Below are positions 45,068 to 52,434 of a stretch of 64,000 nucleotides of DNA, one piece after another. The notes beneath the pieces were generated by a model, which was given only the letters and a program-made list of their open reading frames with translations, made no database searches and was not told the DNA's origin. The position numbers and the translations under genes are program-made. The stretch spans positions 186,001 through 250,000 of the forward strand of contig NZ_JAHZSU010000001.1 in NCBI RefSeq assembly GCF_019457945.1. Reading direction: 5' to 3'. This stretch comes from Ornithinimicrobium laminariae. GTDB lineage: Bacteria; Actinomycetota; Actinomycetes; Actinomycetales; Dermatophilaceae. Positions within the stretch are counted from its first letter, which is position 1. Each line of letters begins with the position of its first letter.

Positions 45068-45679
45068 GTGATGATGCCGATTCCCTGGTCGCTCGTGATC
45101 CCGGTCAAAGAGGCCGACGCCGCGAAGTCTCGGCTCATCACGCCACTCTCGCTCGACAAGCCCGCTTTTGTCCGAGCAATGGCAATGGACGTGCTGAGCG
45201 TGGCGCTCGAACTCGTCCCGGCTCCACGGATATTTCTTGTCTCAAACGACAGCCACCTCACCCAGTTCGCTGACGAGCAGCGCATCCGCACTGTCGCGGA
45301 CCCACGCGCCGGCCTCAACGAAGCCATCGTCGCCGGGCTGGCAAACGTTCCAGCGGGTCCGGTAGCCGTTCTGTTGGCCGATGTGCCAGCGCTTCGGTTA
45401 GAAGACTTAGCGGCAGCGCTGGCTGCCGCACGTCACCATTCAGCGTCTCTCTTAGCTGACGCCGAGGGCACCGGGACCGTGCTCCTCGCGAGCCAGAACG
45501 CGCGGATCAGCCCCAGCTTTGGGGCATATTCAGCGGCAAGGCATGCGACCTGGGCTACCCCACTGCAACTTGAGTTGCCCCACCTTCAGCGTGATGTCGA
45601 TCGCGCCGAAGACTTGGTCCAAGCCCGAGCGCTTGGACTGGGGCCAAGAACTGCTGCCGCTTGGCCGGCCGCAATGTAG
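45068..45679 (+). CDS. cofC: 2-phospho-L-lactate/phosphoenolpyruvate guanylyltransferase (coenzyme F420 synthesis)
   Basis: The 203-residue product is a CofC/FbiD-type nucleotidyltransferase. It has the N-terminal VIPVKEADAAKSRL, VADPRAGLNEAIVAGL, VAVLLADVPAL and SFGAYSAARHA segments. It should activate phosphoenolpyruvate (or phospholactate) with GTP at the start of F420 synthesis. No other F420 gene (fbiA, fbiB, fbiC) is in the window, but the same isolated position next to gpsA is found in mycobacteria as I recall. It diverges from plsC. Confidence 0.9.
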   Translation: MMMPIPWSLVIPVKEADAAKSRLITPLSLDKPAFVRAMAMDVLSVALELVPAPRIFLVSNDSHLTQFADEQRIRTVADPRAGLNEAIVAGLANVPAGPVAVLLADVPALRLEDLAAALAAARHHSASLLADAEGTGTVLLASQNARISPSFGAYSAARHATWATPLQLELPHLQRDVDRAEDLVQARALGLGPRTAAAWPAAM

Positions 45680-45704
45680 ACCTGCCTGTCCTAGGGTGTG
45701 GCGT

Positions 45705-45923
45705 ATGCAGGCAAGCGTGCACACCTACGAACCTCAGTCAGGCATGGGCTCGGTCATCTTGGACACCGGGAAGGTTCTTGCATGGACGCAGGATGCGTTA
45801 CACGCAAGTGGCCTGCGGCATCTCCGTGTCGGACAGCGCGTTCAGATCACTGTGAACGTCGCCGACACCGAAGACCCGCAGGCCACTGTGGTAAGGGTGT
45901 GGGTCAGCGGAATATCCGCTTGA
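45705..45923 (+). CDS. Small protein resembling a cold-shock-domain protein
   Basis: The 72-residue product has features reminiscent of a cold-shock/OB fold: SGMGSVILDTGK in the place of the RNP1-like GxGFI strand and LRVGQRVQITVN in the late strand. It lacks the canonical aromatic RNA-binding residues, so nucleic-acid binding is uncertain. AGGG lies about ten bases before the ATG. It follows cofC and converges on the HU gene with a five-base gap. Confidence 0.55.
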   Translation: MQASVHTYEPQSGMGSVILDTGKVLAWTQDALHASGLRHLRVGQRVQITVNVADTEDPQATVVRVWVSGISA

Positions 45924-45928
45924 CTGTC

Positions 45929-46345
45929 TTAACCCCGATTTTTGCGCTGGTGGAAGTTGCCCACCTGGCGCGCCACGCTGCCACCCTTGGCTTCGATGGC
46001 TAGACCATCGGCGCCAGCGGTGACGTGGGTGCTGACGCGTGCGCCCGCCAATCGGTCATCCGGCAGGGACTGCGGCTCGCACACAACCGTCTTGAAATAC
46101 GTGCCTGGGCGGAAGCGGGGTGTGCATGTCCCCGCGATCGGCACGGCAGCCCCGGTGCGGGGGTTGCGGCCCGTGCGCGGTGCCCTATCGACCTTCTCGA
46201 AGGTACCGAAACCGGTGATGCCAACGGTCCCGCCGTTGGACACTTCGCGAATGATCGTGTCGAGAATCAACTCTAACGCGGCAGTTGCTTCAACCTTGCC
46301 ACCGAGTTGGTCTGCAACGTGTTCAATGAGATCTGCTTTGTTCAC
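45929..46345 (-). CDS. hup: HU family DNA-binding protein with an atypical C-terminal tail
   Basis: Residues 1-90 are a full HU domain: NKADLIEHVADQLG, then GITGFGTFEKVDRAPRTGRNPRTG and the arm/turn region ending TYFKTVV. HU bends and compacts DNA. The 138-residue product has a tail of about 45 residues that is not the Lys/Ala/Pro-rich repeat of mycobacterial HupB; it has few lysines (AKGG, RKNRG) and reads as mixed polar. The start is GTG with GGAGG seven bases before it. It converges with the small CSD-like ORF. Confidence 0.9.
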   Translation of the reverse strand: MNKADLIEHVADQLGGKVEATAALELILDTIIREVSNGGTVGITGFGTFEKVDRAPRTGRNPRTGAAVPIAGTCTPRFRPGTYFKTVVCEPQSLPDDRLAGARVSTHVTAGADGLAIEAKGGSVARQVGNFHQRKNRG

Positions 46346-46595
46346 GGAATAGCCTCCGATTATTCAAGCCCAAGCCAGCCACTTCTTGACTGGCATCCTA
46401 TGAGCCACACCAACATTAACCCGATCTGAGCGATGTTCCCACCGGAACGAGGCCTCATCTACATGAACGTCATTTCATCTTCGGACAGACGCGAAATTGG
46501 CGGACAATATATCGCACGATCTTTTGCCCACCTATTGACTATCCATAGAGAAACTGCGCACAACCCGCTGCGTCCTGAAGCCCCCTAAAACGCAA
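46346..46595. other. A+T-richer gap between hup and the tRNA terminator
   Basis: This stretch of about 250 bases has no convincing ORF and is richer in A and T than its surroundings. It includes a TATAT run near 46507. It should contain the hup promoter on the minus strand, but I cannot fix the boxes. Confidence 0.5.
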
Positions 46596-46629
46596 AAGCG
46601 GCCTTCACTCCTGAGAGTGAAGGCCGCTT
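46596..46629 (-). terminator. Rho-independent terminator after tRNA-Glu
   Basis: A perfect 15-pair stem pairs 46596-46610 with 46615-46629 over a four-base loop. On the minus strand it is followed by TTTGCGTTTTAG. It starts six bases after the end of tRNA-Glu and so ends the gltX-tRNA-Gln-tRNA-Glu series. Confidence 0.92.
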
Positions 46630-46634
46630 ACTTG

Positions 46635-46707
46635 TAGCCCCGACGGGATTCGAACCCGCGCTACCGCCTTGAGAGGGCGACGTGCTAGGCCGCTACACAA
46701 CGGGGCC
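46635..46707 (-). tRNA. tRNA-Glu (anticodon CTC)
   Basis: The 73-base gene folds as a cloverleaf. The acceptor stem GGCCCCG pairs with CGGGGCT (G-U at the end), and the discriminator is A. The anticodon loop CTCTCAA gives CTC, and the T loop is GGTTCGAATCC. The 3' CCA is not encoded. It follows tRNA-Gln by 88 bases on the same strand, downstream of gltX. Confidence 0.96.
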
Positions 46708-46795
46708 AAGTGTGCTAACTGCTGAGCAGCCGAGGCAAAACACTACCTCACGTAGATGCTCTGCCAGAACCTCGCTGAAGACAACGAAATTCGTG

Positions 46796-46867
46796 CTGGG
46801 GTACCAGGACTCGAACCTAGAACAACTGAACCAGAATCAGCCGTGTTGCCAATTACACCATACCCCA
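46796..46867 (-). tRNA. tRNA-Gln (anticodon CTG)
   Basis: The 72-base gene has acceptor TGGGGTA pairing with TACCCCA, discriminator G, anticodon loop TTCTGGT giving CTG, and T loop GGTTCGAGTCC. CCA is not encoded. Actinobacteria without GlnRS charge it with Glu through GltX and amidate it with GatCAB. It lies about 116 bases after gltX on the same strand. Confidence 0.95.
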
Positions 46868-46983
46868 AGGGGTGTCACACGAACCTTTTCAGATCCCTGC
46901 GAGCCGAGAAACAACGATACCTGGCCTCGACCCTCTCCCCAAATCGGCCTCCGTTGAGGCGTCCGACCTGCGGCGACCCGGTC

Positions 46984-48537
46984 TTAAACCTCGGCCCGCA
47001 ACCTACGCAACCGAGCCATCGTCGAGTCCTTGCCCAGGATCTCCATGGACTCAAAGAGCGGCGGCGAGATGCGTTGTCCGGAAACAGCAGTGCGCAGTGG
47101 CCCAAAGGCCAAGCGAGGCTTCATCTCTAGGCCATCCACGATGGCCTCTCGCAGGCCGGCCTCAATACGCTCTGCCGTCCACTCGACGCCTCCGCCCAGC
47201 GGATCGCCGACCGTCCCAGAAATCTGCTCCAACGCCTGAATACCAGCGTCAAGCACCTGACCAGCCGACTCTTTCAACTGCTTGCGGGCGTCTTCGGCAA
47301 TCGGCAACTCTTCGTCGGCCACAAAGAACGGAGACACCAGATCGACAGCCTCAGCCAGCACCTGGACACGCGTCTGCACCAGTGGAGCCACCTGGGCCAA
47401 CCGAGCCAGTTGGGGCATCGCGGTCGGCACCGGGATCGCTCGAGCGTCCTGCAACACCGGAAGCAACTGTGAAGCGAAGTCCCCGGTGTCCATCAACCGA
47501 AGGTGCTCAGCGTTAGTCGCCTCCGCCTTCTTTTGATCCCAGCGGGCTGGGTTTGGGTTGACAGATTCGACGTCAAAAGCAGCAATAAGTTCGGCGGGGG
47601 TAAAAACATCTCGGTCGCCACCAATTGACCAACCCAAAAGCGCCAAATAGTTAATCATTCCGTCTGCGACAAATCCGCGATCACGGTGCAAGAACAAATT
47701 AGATTGCGGATCGCGCTTCGAGAGTTTCTTTGACCCCTCACCCAAAACGAGTGGCAGGTGACCGAAAACCGGCACTCGATCGGCCTCGCCGATCGCGATC
47801 AAAGCCCGGTAGAGCGCGATCTGGCGAGGCGTTGAAGACAGCAAGTCCTCGCCGCGGATCACATGCGTGATGCCCATCGCAGCATCATCGGCTGGGTTGA
47901 CCAACGTGTAGAGGGGCGCTCCATTGCCGCGCACAATGACGAAGTCAGGCACCGAGCCAGCCTTGAAGGTGACTTCGCCGCGGACCAGGTCCTGGAAAGT
48001 GATGTCCTCATCGGGCATCCGCAGTCGTAAAACCGACTCTCGGCCTTCGCTGCGGAACTCATCGCGCTGCGCCTGCGTCAGCTCACGATCAAAGTTGTCG
48101 TAGCCCAGCTTGAGGTCCCTGCCGGCCGCGCGGTGCCGCTGTTCGACCTCCTCGGGCGTCGAGAACGACTCATAGGCGTAGCCAGATTCGAGCAACTTCG
48201 CAGCCACTCGTCGGTGCTCTTCGTGCCGTTGGCTCTGACGATATGGCTCATGCGGGCCCCCGATGTCGGGACCCTCGTCATACTCCAACTCCAACCATTG
48301 CAGCGCCTCAATGATCTGCGCGTAGGAGTCTTCTGAGTCCCGAGCGGCGTCTGTGTCCTCAATGCGGAAGACAAACGTGCCGCCGTGGTGGCGTGCATAA
48401 GCCCAGTTGAAGAGGGCCGTGCGCGCCATGCCGACGTGCGGTGTCCCCGTCGGCGACGGGCAGAACCGGACTCGGATATCGCTGCCAGTGACGGCGGCGT
48501 TTTCGGTCGTGGAAACAGGAGCAGAGTGCGTCGTCAT
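46984..48537 (-). CDS. gltX: Glutamyl-tRNA synthetase
   Basis: GltX charges tRNA-Glu and probably also tRNA-Gln (non-discriminating). The 517-residue product has the class I HIGH-like motif in [18 protein letters not shown], the KMSKS-like KLSKRD near residue 265 and a C-terminal helical anticodon-binding domain. GAAGG lies before the ATG. The adjacent tRNA-Gln and tRNA-Glu on the same strand match the enzyme's two substrates; as I recall mycobacteria share this linkage. Confidence 0.96.
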   Translation of the reverse strand: MTTHSAPVSTTENAAVTGSDIRVRFCPSPTGTPHVGMARTALFNWAYARHHGGTFVFRIEDTDAARDSEDSYAQIIEALQWLELEYDEGPDIGGPHEPYRQSQRHEEHRRVAAKLLESGYAYESFSTPEEVEQRHRAAGRDLKLGYDNFDRELTQAQRDEFRSEGRESVLRLRMPDEDITFQDLVRGEVTFKAGSVPDFVIVRGNGAPLYTLVNPADDAAMGITHVIRGEDLLSSTPRQIALYRALIAIGEADRVPVFGHLPLVLGEGSKKLSKRDPQSNLFLHRDRGFVADGMINYLALLGWSIGGDRDVFTPAELIAAFDVESVNPNPARWDQKKAEATNAEHLRLMDTGDFASQLLPVLQDARAIPVPTAMPQLARLAQVAPLVQTRVQVLAEAVDLVSPFFVADEELPIAEDARKQLKESAGQVLDAGIQALEQISGTVGDPLGGGVEWTAERIEAGLREAIVDGLEMKPRLAFGPLRTAVSGQRISPPLFESMEILGKDSTMARLRRLRAEV

Positions 48538-48577
48538 GATGCCTTCACACTACTGGGTCGATTCCTGCGTTCGTCAC

Positions 48578-49165
48578 CTATCTCTGCATGAGCGCCATCG
48601 TGAGGGACTCTTGCAGCCAGGAGAGGAAGTCGTAATAGGCCATCTGCTGGGCCTTGGCCGGATCCATTTCGGCTTCACCCGACAGTGACGCCTCAAGCTG
48701 GGCACGAAGCCGCTCGGAATCTTCATCGGTGCGCAGGTCTAGCCGCTCCCCCAAAATCAAGCGAATATCAGTGAGCGCGACCATGATTGCTTGGGCCTGC
48801 CCGTCGTCCAACTCGAGTTTCGAGCTGGGCGCTCCTTCCAGCACCTCAATCGCACGCTTGGCGTTTGCCGCCTTGCGAGTGCGCAGCGAGTGCTCCGTTA
48901 GCCGTCGAAACTCACCGGCTTGTTCTGAGTCTGTGCGGTGCGCCGGCGGCAGCAACCGCAAAAGTGCCGGATCGGAAGGCTCACTGGGGTCGGGGTCTGT
49001 CTCACCCATACCAGCGACGAGATCCAGGAACGGGTCGCCGGTCTCGGCGCGCTCGGGCGCGACAAAGTCCCGCGTCAGTTTCAGCAGGTGCACGACGATG
49101 CCGAGTTCGTCTTGATCCAGGGTGCCGACGATGCGACCGCGTTTGCGCCGGAATGCTGTTGCCAT
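48578..49165 (-). CDS. DUF2017 family protein
   Basis: The 195-residue product is an actinobacterial DUF2017 protein. It is mainly helical and soluble, with an N-terminal basic FRRKRGRIVGTLDQDELGIV and a C-terminal LSWLQESLTMAL. Function is unknown. It overlaps clpS (TGATG), an arrangement widely kept in actinobacteria, so a link with ClpS-dependent proteolysis is a reasonable inference. A longer frame to 49192 is less likely. Confidence 0.85.
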   Translation of the reverse strand: MATAFRRKRGRIVGTLDQDELGIVVHLLKLTRDFVAPERAETGDPFLDLVAGMGETDPDPSEPSDPALLRLLPPAHRTDSEQAGEFRRLTEHSLRTRKAANAKRAIEVLEGAPSSKLELDDGQAQAIMVALTDIRLILGERLDLRTDEDSERLRAQLEASLSGEAEMDPAKAQQMAYYDFLSWLQESLTMALMQR

Positions 49166-49485
49166 CAGTCGTCCTTTTGAAAGGTCGCCCATAAGCCATA
49201 CCCGTGCATGGCTTCAGTGTCGGCTTCCATCTTTTCGCGGGCCCCAATGGCAACCACGGCCCGGCCCTCTTGGTGGACGTCCATCATCAACTTGGTGGCT
49301 TTCGCCTCGCTGTAGCCAAAATGGTGCTGGAGCACCCACGTCACATAGGACATGAGGTTGACGGGGTCATTCCAGACCAGTGTTACCCAGGGAGTGTCGG
49401 CAAGCGGGCGTTCAAGCAGGCCCACATCACCTTGTTCTTCGGGCGATTCGGCTGGCCGGTCAACGGCAGATGCGGCAACAAACAC
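49165..49485 (-). CDS. clpS: ClpS adaptor protein
   Basis: ClpS delivers N-degron substrates to ClpAP or ClpCP. The 106-residue product has a disordered N-terminal part and the conserved core [21 protein letters not shown], with the substrate-binding Asn-Asp pair, then [20 protein letters not shown] is the likely start. It is coupled to the DUF2017 gene and diverges from pncB, with only 24 bases between the starts. Confidence 0.94.
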   Translation of the reverse strand: MFVAASAVDRPAESPEEQGDVGLLERPLADTPWVTLVWNDPVNLMSYVTWVLQHHFGYSEAKATKLMMDVHQEGRAVVAIGAREKMEADTEAMHGYGLWATFQKDD

Positions 49486-49509
49486 ATACCCACTCTAAAG
49501 TGCTCAGGT

Positions 49510-50808
49510 ATGACCAGCACCGCGTTGCTCACTGACCACTACGAACTTACGATGTTGCAGGCCTCTCTGGCCAGCGGCCACGCGCACCGCAAGTGCGTCT
49601 TTGAGAGTTTTGCCCGAGGATTGCCCGGCGGTCGCCGCTACGGCGTGCTGGCCGGCACCGGACGCGTGCTGGAGGCCCTCAAAGACTTTCGCTTTGGCGA
49701 TGACGAGTTGTCCTTCCTTTCGCGCACCAAGGTCGTCAACGGGGAAACGCTGGACTACCTGGCTAACTATCGATTCAGCGGCAACATCAGTGGGTATGCC
49801 GAGGGCGAATGCTACTTCCCCGGCTCGCCGTTGATGGTCGTCGAGTCCACGTTTGCCGAAGGCGTCATCCTTGAGACCTTGGTGCTGTCGATCCTGAACT
49901 ACGACTCTGCTGTCGCGACCGCGGCCTCGCGCATGACTGCCACAGCCGACGGTCGCCCCTGTCTCGAAATGGGCTCGCGCCGGACCAACGAGCAATCGGC
50001 CGTTGCCGCCGCCCGCGCCGCTTACATCGCCGGCTTTGAGGCCACCTCAAACCTTGAGGCAGGCAGGAGCCACGGCGTGCCGACCGTTGGCACTGCTGCT
50101 CACTCCTTCACCTTGCTGCACGACACCGAAGAAGAAGCGTTCGCGTCACAGATCGCATCCCTGGGTGCCAACACTGCCTTGCTGGTGGACACCTATGACG
50201 TCACCAACGCAGTGAAGATTGCCGTTGACCTCGCTGGCAGCGAATTGGGAGGTGTGCGCCTCGACTCAGGCGACCTGGTCTCGCAGGCCCGTGAGGTGCG
50301 CGCTCAACTCGACTCTCTCGGCGCCAAAGACACCCGGATCGTGGTGACCTCTGACTTGGATGAGTATGCGATTGCTGGGCTGCAGGCAGCGCCCGTGGAC
50401 GCCTATGGCGTGGGGACCAGGGTCGTCACCGGGTCCGGATCACCGGCCGCTGGCATGGTGTTCAAACTGGTGAGCCGCGAAAGCCAATCGGGCGAGATGG
50501 AGGGGGTTGCCAAGGCCAGCAAGAACAAGGCCTCTGTCGGTGGGCGCAAATACGCGCTACGCCGCCGCAATGCCGTCGGTGTGGCGCAGGAAGAACTCAT
50601 TGGCATTCAACGCGAACCCCAAGACGATGGGGATGACCGGCTCTTGCTGACCGAGTTGGTCCGGGATGGCGAAGTGGTTGCCGCGACCGACGCCCAAAGC
50701 GCCCGCGCCCATCACCAAAAATCCAGGGCCGAGTTGCCGACTCGCGCGCTGCGACTCTCTGCTGGCGACCCAGCAATCCCGACGACCTATCTCGACGACT
50801 GGTCCTGA
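49510..50808 (+). CDS. pncB: Nicotinate phosphoribosyltransferase
   Basis: PncB converts nicotinate and PRPP to nicotinate mononucleotide in NAD salvage. The 432-residue product starts TSTALLTDHYELTMLQASL and has GLPGGRRYGVLAGTGRVLEAL, GTAAHSFTLL (the His that can be phosphorylated) and GGVRLDSGDLVSQAREVR. The ATG at 49510 follows CTCAGGT with no clear spacer; the longer upstream frame overlaps clpS. It is 14 bases before pncA, so salvage steps are adjacent. Confidence 0.95.
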   Translation: MTSTALLTDHYELTMLQASLASGHAHRKCVFESFARGLPGGRRYGVLAGTGRVLEALKDFRFGDDELSFLSRTKVVNGETLDYLANYRFSGNISGYAEGECYFPGSPLMVVESTFAEGVILETLVLSILNYDSAVATAASRMTATADGRPCLEMGSRRTNEQSAVAAARAAYIAGFEATSNLEAGRSHGVPTVGTAAHSFTLLHDTEEEAFASQIASLGANTALLVDTYDVTNAVKIAVDLAGSELGGVRLDSGDLVSQAREVRAQLDSLGAKDTRIVVTSDLDEYAIAGLQAAPVDAYGVGTRVVTGSGSPAAGMVFKLVSRESQSGEMEGVAKASKNKASVGGRKYALRRRNAVGVAQEELIGIQREPQDDGDDRLLLTELVRDGEVVAATDAQSARAHHQKSRAELPTRALRLSAGDPAIPTTYLDDWS

Positions 50809-50822
50809 TCTAGTCTGGGCCC

Positions 50823-51428
50823 ATGAGCCGAGCCCTCGTCATCGTTGATGTCCAAAACGACTTTTGCGAAGGAGGGTCGCTGCCCGTGACAGGCGGCATT
50901 GCCGTCGCCGGAGCTATCTCGCACTATGTGCGGGACCACCACCAGGAGTACGCCTCGATTGCTGCGACGGCAGATTGGCATATCGACCCCGGGCAGCACT
51001 GGTCAAAAACACCTGACTTTGCGCAGTCCTGGCCGGTGCACTGCGAAGTGGGCACCGCGGGTGCTGACTTCCGCGTCGAGTTGGAGCCTGCCCTTCAGCG
51101 CGTCGACGCAGTCTTTCGCAAAGGTGAGCACACGGCGGCTTACAGCGGCTTCGAAGCCAGCGCCGAAACCCCTGACGGCACTTTCGGGCTAGCCGATTGG
51201 CTTCGCAATCGCGGCATCACTGATGTTGATGTTGTTGGCATCGCGACTGACTACTGCGTTCGAGCCACCGCCCTGGATGCTGCCACAGCGGGCTTTACGA
51301 CTCGGGCTTTGCTACCACTGATGGCCGGGGTGGCACCGGACTCGACGCAGGCCGCGTTGGCCGCCTTCGCCGAATCCGGCGTCACGATTGTTCGCGAGGT
51401 CGAGGCAGGCCCTAGTTCGTCTGGATGA
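50823..51428 (+). CDS. pncA: Nicotinamidase
   Basis: PncA hydrolyses nicotinamide to nicotinate. The 201-residue product has all the catalytic elements: Asp in IVDVQNDFCEGGSLPV, metal ligands in ATADWHIDPGQHW, Lys in FRKGEHTAAYSGF and the nucleophile Cys in GIATDYCVRATALDA. It lies just after pncB. Its 3' end overlaps the 3' end of the convergent RDD gene by 17 bases. Confidence 0.95.
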   Translation: MSRALVIVDVQNDFCEGGSLPVTGGIAVAGAISHYVRDHHQEYASIAATADWHIDPGQHWSKTPDFAQSWPVHCEVGTAGADFRVELEPALQRVDAVFRKGEHTAAYSGFEASAETPDGTFGLADWLRNRGITDVDVVGIATDYCVRATALDAATAGFTTRALLPLMAGVAPDSTQAALAAFAESGVTIVREVEAGPSSSG

Positions 51429-52398
51429 CTTGTGTCCCAGCAGCCTTGTCATTGAGCGACTGATTCTTGCTGTCCCAGAGCGGCCACAGTCCGTTGACCA
51501 GGTTGAATATGTTGAACAGAAACCCAACCCAGGGAATGTTCGATAGCAGGCTGGGCCCATTCCACGTTGCCGAGCGAGTCGCCGACGTGCCCCACGACAG
51601 CGGTGCACCATCGCTGAGTTTGCGGACACGCAGGCCCATGGCCAGCTTGCCAAGAGTGGCTGACATCGTCTTGAGCAGCACCAGTTCATAGACAAATCCC
51701 AAGACTGCCACGCCGACTCCTGCCCACAGCGTGAGCACGCCAATGCCCTCACCGGAAAGGATGAGCAGCATTGGAATGCCGACGACGAGCCCAATAAGCA
51801 CTGAGTCGAGAATGCGAGCCACTAGGCGGCGCCACCACGGTGCTGGCTCGCCAACTAGAGCGGTGTCCGCAACATTCCATTGCTGGGCGTAGGACTCACT
51901 GGCCTGGCCGCCGTGGGCTACTACAGGGTCTGCCTGCTGATAGGTCGACCCGAAGGGGTCGGGCTGCGGCTGTGACTGCTGCTGATAGGTCGACCCGAAG
52001 GGGTCGGGCTGCGGCTGTGACTGCTGCTGCGGTTCATACGACTGTTGCCCATAGCCGGACTGTTGCAGCTGGCCATACGCCTGGCTGCCAGCAGCCGAGT
52101 GCGATGGCGAGTCCGAGCTTTGCTGTCCTTGCTCCCCTACCCGGAAAGCTTCTGTCTCAGCCGCTGGCTTGCTCTCGCCATCGCGCTCCCCATTCGGGAA
52201 GGCCTCAGTCTCGGCGGCTTGCTCCTCAGCAGCGTCGGTCTGCTGTTGCGCAGCCGAAGCCTCCTGCTGAGGCGCGGGGGCTACTTGTTGCCGCGGCGCC
52301 TTCGGGTGCGTATGCGGAGTCCACTGGGCACCGTCCCAATACCGCAGCTGATCGCTATCGCGTGGATCGTCGTACCATCCGGCAGGCTGTTGGCTCAT
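51412..52398 (-). CDS. DUF2510-RDD family membrane protein
   Basis: The 328-residue product starts with a DUF2510 motif (AGWYDDPRDSDQLRYWDGAQWT). A long Gln/Ser/Pro-rich linker (about 40-170) follows, then an RDD domain with three or four membrane helices (RRLVARILDSVLIGLVVG, then ATLGKLAMGLRV). The linker contains two exact copies of a 15-residue unit with PQPDPFGSTY. RDD proteins may be transporters or membrane anchors; the substrate is unknown. It is convergent with pncA and 36 bases after the helicase gene. Confidence 0.82.
   Translation of the reverse strand: MSQQPAGWYDDPRDSDQLRYWDGAQWTPHTHPKAPRQQVAPAPQQEASAAQQQTDAAEEQAAETEAFPNGERDGESKPAAETEAFRVGEQGQQSSDSPSHSAAGSQAYGQLQQSGYGQQSYEPQQQSQPQPDPFGSTYQQQSQPQPDPFGSTYQQADPVVAHGGQASESYAQQWNVADTALVGEPAPWWRRLVARILDSVLIGLVVGIPMLLILSGEGIGVLTLWAGVGVAVLGFVYELVLLKTMSATLGKLAMGLRVRKLSDGAPLSWGTSATRSATWNGPSLLSNIPWVGFLFNIFNLVNGLWPLWDSKNQSLNDKAAGTQVIQTN
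51934..52023. repeat. Tandem 45-bp repeat inside the DUF2510-RDD gene
   Basis: Positions 51934-51978 and 51979-52023 are two head-to-tail copies that appear identical base for base, equal to 15 codons, with a partial third copy (CTGCTG) after them. The identity at third codon positions suggests a recent duplication by replication slippage. A change of copy number would keep the frame. Confidence 0.9.
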
Positions 52399-52434
52399 GC
52401 GTTAACTCTGCCACGTCAACCGGCAAAGTCGTAG

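Noticed and set aside
46868..46983. Possible extra tRNA or small RNA between tRNA-Gln and gltX
   Set aside because: No cloverleaf or clear stem was found in this gap of about 116 bases.
49500..49520. GTGCT...AGCAC inverted repeat spanning the pncB start as a NAD-regulator site
   Set aside because: The arms match the TGCT/AGCA half-sites but the spacer is 11 rather than 7 bases, the inner positions are not symmetrical, and it overlaps the start codon. It could be chance.
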